From assembly GCF_001949145.1 (NCBI RefSeq), contig NW_019091382.1, positions 154,655-218,654 of the forward strand: a DNA stretch of 64,000 nucleotides, read 5' to 3'. This DNA is from Acanthaster planci (taxonomy: Eukaryota; Echinodermata; Asteroidea; Valvatida; Acanthasteridae). How positions within the stretch are numbered: position 1 is the first letter of the stretch; every line of letters begins with the position of its first letter. Positions 22,988 through 36,200 of this stretch are shown in pieces. The position numbers were made by a program, and so were the translations under genes. Below the pieces are notes generated by a model that was not told where the DNA came from, searched no databases, and saw only the letters and a program-made list of their open reading frames with translations.

Positions 22988-24275
22988 AGTTCAGTCTTTT
23001 TTATCTGGCCACAAGGTCGGCGATAAGTCAGAAAAAAAATCAAAACCTTGAGACAAAAACACTGCTAACTTCACATGTCACACATGTTCGGATAGGATCG
23101 AATAAGATGATGAAATACAATCACATTGCCCAGAGGGCGCCCTTTCAAAACTGGGCCAACGGATCCTGAAAATTTTTGTGGAACATTTATTTACTTATCG
23201 AGTGAATGGAGGCGCCGTTTCGAAGTTCTTGCCTACAGTTTTACAGCGAATCATTGTTAATAAAAAATGGACATTCATCGAGCAAGAGGTCATAATATTT
23301 GATGACATAAATTCATAAGAATTTTTACTTTGTAAAAGTAAATGGATACATGCATATAAGTATGCATGCAAGGGCGGATCGATGGGGGCCGGCCAGCCCC
23401 CCCCCCCAAATTTCCTTTTAAAAACATGACGAGAGAGTGCACTCTTTAAACACTGAAAATTATCCATACTTTCCTGGTCGACTGATGGCACTGCTGCTAT
23501 GATGTCATCATGGCAAGACATTTATTGCATCGGTTCAAAGTTTCAAACACAGAATTTGTTCACTTAATTAAAACATTTCGGAGAAAGGGTTATCACTTAC
23601 CAGTTGCTGTGTACAGTACAAAGCAATGAATTACCAAAAAAAGGAGAAAATTTAGACCATCAAAAATACAGAAATGTAAGAGTTTTCTTGTGTTGAGGTC
23701 GTCTTCATATATTGATATTACAGCTTTGTTCACGAATATGGCAATTCTGTTAGCATATAAAACAAAAAAGCAGTAAAATACCCTCTAAAATAAATAACAA
23801 AAATCACTCAATATAAAAATTCCATTGCAGCTACCCCTGGCCCTTTAAGCCATGAAAACTGGCACAGGCCTTCTTTCCCCAAATGACACACTGGCGATTT
23901 TCAGTTACACTTCGTTAATTTTTTTACGAGGATTTACGAAGGATTTTTGCATTCTCTAAGACGAGTAAAATATAACAACTAGCGGGAAAGTGCATCTGCC
24001 ATGGGGGGGGGGCGAGCAGTTGAATGCGTTAAGTGTGAAGTGCGCCCTCGAATCGTGAAGTCCCACTGTATGGTTCCCGTCTCTTCCCTTCCTTTCCATA
24101 GTCTTACGAATCCGCAGCCATACTATCATCTGATTTGGTGTTTTGCGCACGAAGGACGAGTCATGCAAGTGTGGTAGATTCCGGAGCTGAGTTCGTCCTT
24201 CCTTACCATCTGATCATTTTAATACAGGCTAACACAAAGTGAAGTTATTTTGGTTGATCATTTACCGGAGACTAA
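22988..24275. promoter_or_regulatory. Head-to-head FARSB/ACAP intergenic region
   Basis: The two ATG codons point away from each other across 1288 bases, so both promoters must lie here or in unseen 5' UTR exons. No TATA box stands out near either start. The region includes an A-rich stretch near 23740-23790, CAGAGGGCGCC at about 23135, and C- and G-runs near 23398 and 24006. A shared bidirectional promoter is inference from geometry only. Confidence 0.45.
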
Positions 24276-27200
24276 ATGACTGATGCCAGTGCCATGAACC
24301 TGAAGCCCAAGATCAGCTTCGAGGAAGCGCTAAAAGATTCGCCAAATTTCAGGTGAGAATTTTGCGTGTCGGTCTGTCTTTCACGGTTTGATGTGTTCGG
24401 CGTGGCCTTGCTAAGTTCTTCTGCCACTGCAGTGCAAGAGTTAGTGGGCGTTACCAAGCGCCTGGTCCCTTCTGTTGTAAAATAATGTGTCTGCGCTTGA
24501 ATTACATGTACATGCTAACGATCCTGACGCATGATTAGTCATGTCGCTTTTTAATTGCTTTTTGCTGTGGTTGGTGTATAGAGGCCCAAGGCGAGCAATG
24601 TCATTATCTTGACAGTGAGCATGGCAAATGGGGGCAAAATTGTACATGTAATTTAAACCATGGCTAAGCAGAAACTCATTCAAATTCGAAAGAGTTCCAT
24701 ACAGACAAAACTAATTTTCCCTTAAAATTTTATAACAACCATCAGAAAGTGATAATAAAAAAGTGAAATTTAGCTGAGAAAATTCTGAAGCATTTACTTA
24801 CTAATTAGCTAAGAAAACACTTACGTTTTTTCATACAAATCTCATAAGTTTGTGCGCCGGGCCATCAAATGTTGTCCGTATATCATATGGAACTCTTTCC
24901 CTTAAATTTTTCGTAATTTGTTTTACATGATGTATGTTCACTGAACTCACTGAGTAATTGTAGAATACTCCACCACGCGAAAGTACCCCCGTAAATTCAT
25001 TGGCTACACAGTTGATCGAATGAGGAAGTTCGTTTGCTACGCAGTGGAGGTTGTTGAGCTCCCATGGAAGGGGAGACAGAGGGCGCTATCTTCCCTTAAG
25101 AAATTTTCCTTGAGAATGGCCGAGAATGAAACATTATGTATATCGATGTAATCAGGGAAAGGTTGAGAAATATCTTGGTCCATTGTGGGTACCGGGGAGT
25201 GTAGTCAGTGAGTGACCAGTCAAACGTGGCTTTGTATCCGCATATCCGGATATGAGGTGGGCTAGGTGAGTGGCGAGGTATTAGAGTTGCACTTGTGTTG
25301 AACTCACTAATACAGTGATAAAAAACTTCAAGTTTAGGTCGAGAATTCTTGATGCATTTGAGAGAACCAAGATGGAAGAGATGTCGGTAGGCCCTGTTGG
25401 ATAGGTAGGCCTAGACCTAACACGCAGAATAAATCTGGGGAATCGGTTCATTTTTCAATGAAGACTTAAGCTGGCAGAGAATGTAGCAAAGCCAGGCCCA
25501 TGATCTGAAAATAACAGAAAAATGGCACTGATGCTCGATCAACCGACATACATGTAATCTGTCGACGTTGTTAGCTAAACCCTAAGAGTCCTCCAACAGG
25601 TGAAGGATTGAGGAGAGTTGGGGTTAATCCCTTGAGTCTCCCACTAATAAATAGACTAGTGAGTTACCTAGAGGTTTCTTACTGTTACCACACATTAAGC
25701 TCTGATAAACTTTTAATAAAGTGCCAACATGACAATGCAGACTTTCCAAAAACCACTGTGACTTCAGTCAGGTAGTCATTTTTTGAGAAGCATACATTTA
25801 TTCCAGTTCTGTTCACATTTAACCCTAACCTTCCCCAACCACACAGAATTCAACAGTAGTAAAGTGTTTCATTCTGTGGGGATAGGTCTGGTAGGCCCAT
25901 AACAGCTGGCTTTTGCATTGGGTTTGGCATACCTCAGAAAAAGAAAGTCCAACCGCCTCTGTACACTAAGTCCCATGGGACTTTAACTTATTGTGAATGG
26001 GGAAGGTTAGGGCCAGCAACCTTTGGGGGTTAGGGTTAATGGAAACTGTAAGGCCCTGCAAAACAACTCGCCAAGTGGAATCAGTGTCCATGCGTTTACA
26101 TTTACCAACTACTAGTACATTTGTACATTGTAGACTGCTGTGGGGCTGAGTTAATTTGAATAATTCACTATAAATTTGAATATTCAACTTTCAATTCGAT
26201 TGAATATTCGGTCATACCCACCAGCAGATTGTTGATAAACAAACCATAAAATCAGTTGCAATAATGCACACAATTGTACATTATAATCACTAAATACATG
26301 TAGTTTCTCACCTCTAGGGGCATCTCCAGTCACAATTTAGCAAGATTTAACAGATGAACAATACATGTACTTCTTGCTCCGTTGAAAATTTCTTTTAAAT
26401 TTTTTAAGGAAAACATGTAATTTACTTTTTGAATCATTGTCAGATATATTATTCTGTCGCTTTTTATTTAAATCTGCTTGAAACATGCCTTCATATTCTG
26501 ATTTTCTTGTGAAAATTCTCCCTTCCTTTTCATGATTTTTGCATCTAAACACTTTAAGTTGAAAAATGATATTTGAATATTCGATAATCATCGAATATTC
26601 AGCACAGCCCTTCTCTGACACTGGCATGACCGACCAAAGTCAAAAATAACAAACAGGGCACATTGTCCAAGGTGTCTGTCTGGGTCTAGCCTTACCCAAC
26701 GTCCTCATTATCTGTGAGCAGTACCGATACATGTATGTTCAGTACATGAGGCCGTTTTGGCGAGAATGGGACTTTAATTTTCACTGGGGTTTCCACTAGG
26801 CCTAGCAGCCAATCAACACGCATGGACAGTGGACTTGCTGTAACTGACTAGTACCACCTGAAACTTTGATCTATAACATCACTGGTTTCACCACGAAGTG
26901 ACGTGTAGGATAGTTTTGCTGCACCATGAAGTGACATGCATCATGTACTGTATAGCCTTTGTAGTACACACGATGCGTCAGTAAGTTACATTGCATTGTA
27001 TACAAAACAAACTACTTGTATCATAATTGTCAAGAGGTAACCCCAGCACTATTACAGTGACAGTTGATGGTGTCAAAAGCCTACAATATTCATGATATAT
27101 AATGTCGTAAAACAGATTAAAAATTGGCGGCCATCTGTCGCCCCCGTGCACATTTTAATTCCACTTTGGAAGCTGAGGTCACGAATTGTTGAAAACATTA

Positions 27201-30200
27201 TAAATATTTCCCACTTGACTGCATAGGCTTACTCGCTCACGTACACACGTGTAGAATAGATCACAAGCACATACTGTTTACCAGTACAAGGGTTTTATTG
27301 CACTAATCAGCCTGGAGTATTACCCTATTTGGAGAGGCTGTACATGTACACGTATATTGTAAACCTCATGGAACCTGACCAATCATAAGGCCTGTTCTAG
27401 CAGCCGGCAAAAGATTGTGGTTGTTTCCATGACAGGAGTTGCTTTTCTCTTAGATGTACACCACTGTAAATCCTTTATAACAAGGCCGCTTTGACTTCAT
27501 AAAATTACCTTTTACATATAAGAGGGATCTTGTGTTGTCCAAATGGAAACGAACAATACCAGCATTTAAGACCTACAATGTAGAATTTATCTTGTTCTAA
27601 GCAGGATGTTGTCTTAACACGTCCTACTCCTCGTATAAGTGTTCAACTCTATAAATGTGTACATGTTGTGGATGGTATATGCAGACATGTCATTCATGTC
27701 AACTGGTTTAGTACACATGTACATGAAGAATTGCATGAATGTCAAGGCCAGGCTGTTTGTGCATTACACAATGAACACAGTATTCATGTTGGTACACAAG
27801 TTCCACAAACATGTACAGTGCCTGCTGTGATTTTCAGTGTGCACACCGAACTTGAAGACAAACCGGGAAACATGACAGCATGGGCCGTTTGCACAGCACT
27901 TTGTCAAAAATAGCACCAGGGCCCCAACATTGGTTCAGTCCGGACAGAGCCTGCCACTGCTTTCCTTCCTGACTGATGTTTTGTTGATATGTAGGGCACA
28001 GCACAAGAAGGAAAAACTCTGTACAAAGGGAATAAATGAGAGATACCAGATCCATGTACATTTAGATCAGAAAGTAAAATTAGCTTCATGTCGCTCCTGA
28101 AATCTGTCTCTGACACGGCCTGACATCCGTGTTCCTGTCACATTTATAAAAGTAGACATTTCTAGCTCAGTGTACGACATTTCTAGCTCTGGTATCGGTC
28201 AATCAGATTGCCTCTTTCCCATTAACCGGAAACAAGATCAACAGACCTCAGAATATTGAGGACAGGGTATACTGTAGAAGGGTTGAGCAAATTGCAGACA
28301 CATGTACATGTACATGTATGTGTATTGTTTTAAATGATTTGCATTAGACTTATTTTACCGGTATTAGAGTTTCTGTTTTTGAGGACAACACGACTTGACA
28401 GGTTGATGTTAAGGAGACCACAAACATTACAGAGACAAATGTTTGTCTCACAACTCGGTCTCAACCTTCCCCTCAAAGTGGTAGCAGCCTGGGCTAATAT
28501 CCACATTTTTGTACATCAGGATGTGTACGTACGTACATTTCAACAGATTTTCCTGTTTGCCCACACGAAGCATTGTCTGTTTTGTTTATTCATGGTTGAC
28601 TTAAAAATGACTCATAATAACATGTTTATCCTGACCCACCAGCATCCTTCACAATCCACCATCAGCAGATTGATGAAGATACATGCAATGGCATGCATAC
28701 CATTCACATATGGCTTGCATGTACTGGGATTGTATTCTGCAGCCCAGGGCTGGATGCTCCATAAAATCAAGCATTCAGAATGTGTCATTTGATTCCCAAT
28801 TCATCAGGGATTTGGAGAATTCTAGGAAGGTCCCCGCCAAAAAAATATTCCCAGTGATTGGGGTCAGTGGGTCAACTTTCATCGTCAAAACTTGAGTATT
28901 GCACAGTGTACATACAGAATACCAGTACCTTACATGTACATGTGTACATATCCATGTATGCACAGATGTTTTGACTTTGTCCTTAATATATTGTAGTTAA
29001 GATCTAATTCAGTCAGGAAAAATTGTCGAAACTAGCAGAAGCAGATATTTAAGTTCTTCTTTCTGGACTTGTACTATACAAGAGTACTGTAGTTAGCACT
29101 AACACTGTAAAAGTTTGATTTCATTGAAAATTAAACGGACAAACGTACATATACCTTGAATTCAGTTGAATTCAGACAGATTTTCAAGAGATGTTCATAT
29201 ACGTACGTGTACATTGTACATCAAAGCCTTGAAGACTCAGCCTAAATTTTGGGTGGTTATTTATAATTTACGTGTGTTTCAAAGCTTCAACTTAGAGGAA
29301 ATTTATGAAGTTATCACTCCATAACATTGAACAATGTTCCAGGCAGAAATATTACCTAAAAGATTATATTTAAGGGCAAATTTGAGATGGGCTTTTCAGA
29401 TTTAAAAACCTAAAAAAATCATCTATACTTTTTTGTAAATTAACCTTGAAAAGCAAGATTCCAAATTTAAGAAACCTGTCCAAGTTTAATAAACAGTGCA
29501 CTGTTGTCAATAAAGAGTCATTTTGGCGTGCATCATTTTTGTAAGTAGGACCCAGTACTCAAACATTTCACATGTACCCGCTGTATACAGGTACAGCACT
29601 CATTTGGGCCAGAGTTTACAATGTACGTGTGGTCATTGACATGTACATTGTACACTGATGGTTTCTCCGAAAAGTCTGTTGCCGAGTGACAGACTTCGGC
29701 TTCCCTGAAATCTACCCTTGAGGCCACCCAGAAAAGACAACATCACCCAGGAAATGGCATTGCCGCCTTGCCACCACGGGGAAGGACTTCTACATGTAGT
29801 TTTCTCTCCGCAGTAACCACATTTCCTTCAGGATACATCCATGTTTATGCTATTTCATGGTGACGTTAAGCTTGACAGTTACATGTACATGTACATGTAG
29901 CTGAGTCGTGAAAAGTGACATTGTTCATGCTGTCCCTACATGTAGGTTAGCAGGAAAGTTGTGCTTACTAGCATAGAAAATGATGCATGTACATGTAACT
30001 GAGTGGTGAAAAGTGACATTGTTCATGCTGTCCCCACATGTAGGTTAGCAGGAAAGTTGTGCTTACTGTCATAGAAAATGATGTTTCTGTTAAGCATTAT
30101 TTCATGGCATAGTTACACTAATACATGTAGTTGCATGCGCATAGAGATTTGTACTGTTACATGTACGTCACTGAGGTAAGCAACTTTTTCCTGTTTAAAC

Positions 30201-33200
30201 TGCATAATGGTCTGTGAAAAATGGGTTGCTTAGCAGTGCTATTAACATAATGAAATTGGTGTCATTTATGCATTGGCCATATTGCATTAAAAGTGAGAAC
30301 ATTTTAATTTTAGAACCCGAGAATTAAATTGAAAGCAATGAAATAAAAGATCCTTTCAAATTCATGCCATTTACATGTACACGATGTTAATGAATGATTT
30401 AAAAGGTGTGATAACTCTCAATGTTTGAAACCTAAGCAAAAAGATTAAAATGATGAGGAATGGAACCCAAAATAGTCTGGCACCATCTCGTTTAACAGAT
30501 TACATTCAATAAGATAGATTCTGGGGACACGGTAAAAAATGGCTTCCTTGTGAATGAAGTCTATTGGGAAAAATTCCTTGATACGGGGACAAATTTTTGT
30601 TCACACTCGGTTCCAAAGTTCTTGACAAGAGATATTGTTCCAACACGACGCTGTATATGTACAGTGTACATGTGTGTAATGTACACTGGTACATGTACGT
30701 ACATGTATGCCTCATGTATACATGTACATCTAGCATGGGTTATGAATAAGGTTTCCATGAACATGTCATTTACTTGTACATGTAACATCTCTTCCTACAA
30801 TGTAGGCCTACCTCCATGTATGTACAGAATGTACATGTATGTGCCGGGTCATGCTGTTTAGGGTCAACAAAGTGTCAACAAGTTATTCAAGTCCATGTAT
30901 ATTTATGCAAAGATTTTTTATTGACAATGTTAATTAGGGCCCTACATATCAAATTCAATGTATCATATCCATCTAAAATGATATTTGAGTGTTGAAATTT
31001 GAGTGACAAAGTTGGGCCTGTTTGTGCAGTCCAACCGGCCGCCATCTTGTTTTTGGGTGGACGGCAGAGGAAAGAAAGATGGCGGCTCCCATTCATCGCT
31101 AAAACGTTTCATTTTCCTGCGAGGTTCTGGAAGCAAATTCTGTGCTTTTACACAGTGGCAGGTGTTAGAGACTCCAAAATATGATAAAACCACTCTTAAA
31201 TCTATTTTCAAGTTGTTGACACTTTGTTGACACTACTTGTGTGTGTTGACGCTTGTTGACGCTAAACAGCATGACTTTATGTGCCCACATTCCCTTAAAT
31301 GAAAGGACAATTTTCCACATGTCAGAGTTACCAAATCTTTCCTTTTCAAACTGTAGGTACATCTACATGTACCGTATGTGTACACTCTACGTACATGTAC
31401 CATGGAGGAATGCATGTACCAACCGCATGCATGAACTTTATAGTTTGTTTAACATCCATTCTGCTAACTGCATCACAGTTACGTACTCCAGGTTTTTCTC
31501 TCCTTGTTATCGTTGACATAAACCCAGTGCTGATTAATCGTTAACACCTTTATGGTTTCGGTTTGTGTTTGTTTTGACAGGTCGACGCTTGAGGAATCGG
31601 AACATGGGATAGCAGAACTGGAAAGCAAACTTGAAAAGGTAAACACTTGTAAGCAACTTCGATGCCAAATTTAGCACTTTGGTGAGATTGGGGGTTCTCC
31701 AACATCTCAGCGTTGATTTCCAAAATGTGTTTGGGAGTTTTTCCAATGTTTTGAGGTCTTGAATATCAAATAGGGCTCCTCAACCGTTATTGGGGGATCT
31801 GCACCATTTTTAGAAGGGGGGATTTTCACCTCCTGGGGGATCACCAGTAATTTTTAGCTATTCAGATCAGATGCATGTTCCATCCATAACAAGGATAGCA
31901 CCCAAAAGTTGTTTTTGAACTCTCAAAATGTGTTCTTCTGTTAGCGGTTCAATTGTGCATTGCTACCTGTACAGTGCAATTCTGGGCTACAAAGATATGT
32001 CCGTAGTTGCTCTCTCAAACATGATTACAAATTTACCACCCAAATATTGCTCCCAGATCTTGGCTTTCTCACTACTAACAAATCAGCTTACTGTAAAATG
32101 CACTGCATGCCGCTGTGCTTAATGGTTTTATTAAGTAACATGTGCATACTGCTCTATTTGAAGTTGGTGTTACCTACAAGCACAGGTGTTTTTCTGCATT
32201 TATGCCGTCATATTTCTTCATCCACTCATTCACTTTTTTTCTGTTTGCAGATGGTGAAGCTGTGTAACGCCATGGTCGACACCGGTAAAGCCTACAATGT
32301 CGCATTCGGGTGAGATATTGGATTAACTCATTTTATGATGATCCTGGAGATATAAGCATGCTTTTTGGGGAGGGAAAATTGTCGGAGTTTTGTTTACTTT
32401 TTTTCATCTTTGAGATTTGAAGCTTTTCATGGTGGAGTTAGCAAGTAAACTAGATAGGTTTGTGGTAGCACGGTGGATAAATCTCTTTTTTGATTGTGTG
32501 GGGTTCTGAAAAGAACCAGTGGTACTCAACGTTTCAGACAGGATGCTCTGTGCGGCGTCAGGAGACTGCAGGGGGGTCCAGTGATGAAGCAGGTGATATG
32601 GTGTGTGTTGAGGGCAGAGAGGTGTGGAGAGGATGCTAACTCCGAATCCAACTGAGGTCAATGGGGTGCTTGCAAACCAGTGAGGGGTGTCAGTCTGATG
32701 GAGGGGAGTGTAGGGGAAGGTGGCCAAGGTGTAGGGGACCCATAGGCGGGAAATGTCCCAGGTTTTTCAACCTTGATTGTTGATATCGACACAGTGTTCA
32801 TTTTCAGAATGAAAACTGCAATCTCATGACATACATGTACATGTAAATATCTTGTATTTGCAAGGAATTCTTTTTTGTTTTGTTTTTTTGGGATTTGTTT
32901 CTGTTCTTTTATGGGGGTAAAACAGTTACCTTTATAGCCCAAAGAATACTTAACGTCTGACCTTGTCATGGGTGTTTCAATGTGTGTTTCATTTCCAGCG
33001 CTTTCATTCAAGGGGTCAAGGAGCTAGGGGGTCATTTCACAGGTGACAATTTGGTCCAGGTAAGCCCCCTTAACTTCCTAGTATTTTTCTCACTTTTGAG
33101 CAATACAACATATTCTATATTTACAGATATTTCACAATCATACGTGTACCATCCATTCTCCTAATCAGAATATGAACTAAGGAGAGTTGCTGTTAAACAG

Positions 33201-36200
33201 ATGGTAGAAAAAAGGGGCGGGGAGTACGGTGTCCAAAAGAAGGGGTGCCTTAAATTTTGTAACAGTTGGAAAAGAGTTTTAACAATATCAGTCCTATTAA
33301 ATCTGTGTCAAATTTCCTTCAAATTCAGTCCATTTACTCCTCTATCTTCATCTTTATTATCGTAGGTTTACTTGATGAAGTTCATTGGTGCGCTTTCAGA
33401 GCTACAGAATTTCCGGATGGTAAGTGACGTTTTCTCACCACCGATGTCCAGTTTGGAGTGTGGCATTCAGTGGAAGCAATCTTGCATTCCCCTCAGCCCC
33501 CTCGCGAGTGTTCTGTACGCCTCCCCTCCCCCGAGAATTTGATCAACATGTGAAACTTGATTGTTTTTTACACTTAGAATCTCTTTTTGGAGGGTCATAT
33601 GTCTTTAGTTCACACTTGAACCAAAAGAACATGTCACAGGTTGTGTAAGTTTATTGACGCTTGGATGAGCGTTTATGTAATACACCCTTTTCGGATTTGC
33701 TTATTTTATGAAAGTCAATTCATGCAAACTAAAACCAAAACTAAACCGTTTGAGTTTACAAATTCAAAACAGACAACTTCCCTTTTTCATTATAGCGACA
33801 TGATATTAAGAGGAAGTTTCAACATGTACAGGTGTGTGTTGTAATAGCGCACTGTGTTCAAATGAAACTTTAATTAATAAATCATCCTGTGATTATTTCA
33901 TAGACAAATTATGAAAGTGGTTAGGCAGAGTGAAACTATTCCGTTGCATTATAAAGGAAGAAATGCAACGTCCTCTTCATGTACAGAATCAGTGAAGTTA
34001 CTTACTTTTACTGCCTTTCACCATGCAATTAACAAACGAATACCGGAAACTTGGAAAGAATTGAGAAAGGTTTGATGGGTGTGTGTGTCCTTGAGCAAGG
34101 TACTTTGTCACAATACTCATCATAAACAAAATGTTATTATACATAGAACTTCTGAAGAGATTGGATGTAATATCACTTGGTTTAATGCAAGCGCTTGTTT
34201 TCAAATTTTCCGGAGGTCTTTCCATCTGTTTTGCTGCTTTTTGAGGGGGGAGGGGTTTCGTGAAGAGGCAACATATGGTTCTCAATGTTAAGTGCTAGAT
34301 GCCAACATTCTAACTTTGCCTTGTTAGCTAGTCCTTTGTTGTCAATTGGCTGTTCAATTTGTCCTTCCCCTCAACAGACGTTGGATGATCAGGCTCACAG
34401 ATCTGTCTCCAGGGCTCTGGGATTGTTCATGAAAGAGTGAGTCATTATCTTTTGCTTAAACTAATAAAATATGCTTCAGTTTTTGTTCAAAAACATGGAA
34501 ATGAAATGCAGTGGAATGAAAAGATGAAAAAGATCGATACTGGTTATTTCTTTCTCCTTAGTAAGGGTGTGACGTTTAAATGAAAATGGTTCCAAATCCA
34601 TTTACAGATTTTCCCAAACATTTTACGGAACCAGCCTTTGTAGAGGTTTGACGTTTTGATTGACCCAATCTGGTGCCATTTTTATTGTAAACTATGCCTG
34701 TAAATTGCAAAATATAATCTGATTTTTGGGTTACTTTACTGCTCGGTCATACCAAAGGAATATCATGAATTCATCACCAGAACTTTGTGTCAACCATTAA
34801 CACTGTATACAATTTGTTGTGTTTAAAGTTTTCAATGACACCATGGTAAGGGTGAGATGTTTACACTTTGAAACGGTATGGGAAAGTTTTCTAAATCTTT
34901 TTCAAATTGATTGTCAACTCCCACCCTCACTCCTTATTAATATAATATTGATGAGATTGTTTCCTTTATCGCAAGTTGTTGGATGCTCAGAATTTATCTG
35001 GTGACTCTGATTTTGAACCTTGGCAGAGATTTGAAGAAAGTGAAAGAGACGAAGCGGCTGTACGACCGCATCAGCGACGATCTGGACACCGCCCTGCACA
35101 AGAACGCCCAGGCGCCCAAAGCCAAGCCCAGCGAAGTCGAAGAGGTCAACAATGTGCTGACGGCCACCCGATCGGCCTTCGGGCACACGGCACTCGATTA
35201 TGTCTTTCAGGTATGGCAGTTTCATAAAAACTGATACCAAATTGGAAAATGAGACTTGAGAAAATTCATATATGACTTTTTTTTGTAAAGATTAATTAAA
35301 TTTTTGTTCGGGTAAGTGCTCACATAAATATGCCATTTGTTTCTTTTAGGTTAAACTTGTACAGACTAAAGAAAGACACGAAGTACTAAACACGGTGAGT
35401 TGTTCAACCTTTTCTTGCCTGTGAACATTGTTTGGCCAAAAAAAAGGGACAGTTTTCAATCTCTGTGGGTCTGCATTATTTGAGAAAGTGGTTGGACCAA
35501 GTTAACAACTGTTTCTACCGTTTCCATTGTGAGACCGCTGTGACGTTATTTGGTGAGAAGATTACAGCATTTTTTAGAACAAAGTGCCAGCTTTCATGCA
35601 TAGGAAAGCAAACTTTTACTAAGTGAAAGGATTGAACTGGTCCAATCTTGTATTTGGAAAATTATTTTTAAAAGTTTCTGTGTCATTTTGACTTATTTGA
35701 CTATCCCAAGGTTTGTTTTGTTCTCGTATCAGATGCTTTCATTCATGCACTCCCAGAATACCTTCTTCCATCAAGGCTTCGACCTCATGAAGGAACTGGA
35801 ACCATCCCTGAAAGAACTGGGGACTCAGGTAAGTTCCAATTAAAGTTCCCAAATTAAAAGAGCTCTTGATGCTACAAAATGGCACACTGTATATCAGAAT
35901 CAGGTGGAAAAATGGACCGAAATGATTTGGAGTGACTCTCATTGATTTGGGAGAAGTAGAAGGAATTCAGAAGAAATGTTTCTAAGTGAAATTTCAACTG
36001 TGAAGTGTGTTAGGGTTTAAGCTTGCTGTTAAAAGATTTGGTCCCTGTTTACATTGACGATAAGACACAAGGCTAGCAAAACATGACTATGAAAACTTAC
36101 ACTGCAATTCGCAGCCCCAGCACAACCGTGCTTACAAAGAAGTTTACTAGCAAGGCCTGCAACCATGGCATGAAGCCGGTTCGAATAATGGTAATGCACT

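Noticed and set aside
23195-23521. 108-aa minus-strand frame in the FARSB/ACAP gap
   Set aside because: Low similarity to anything known, crosses a C-run, and lacks a start or splice context of note.
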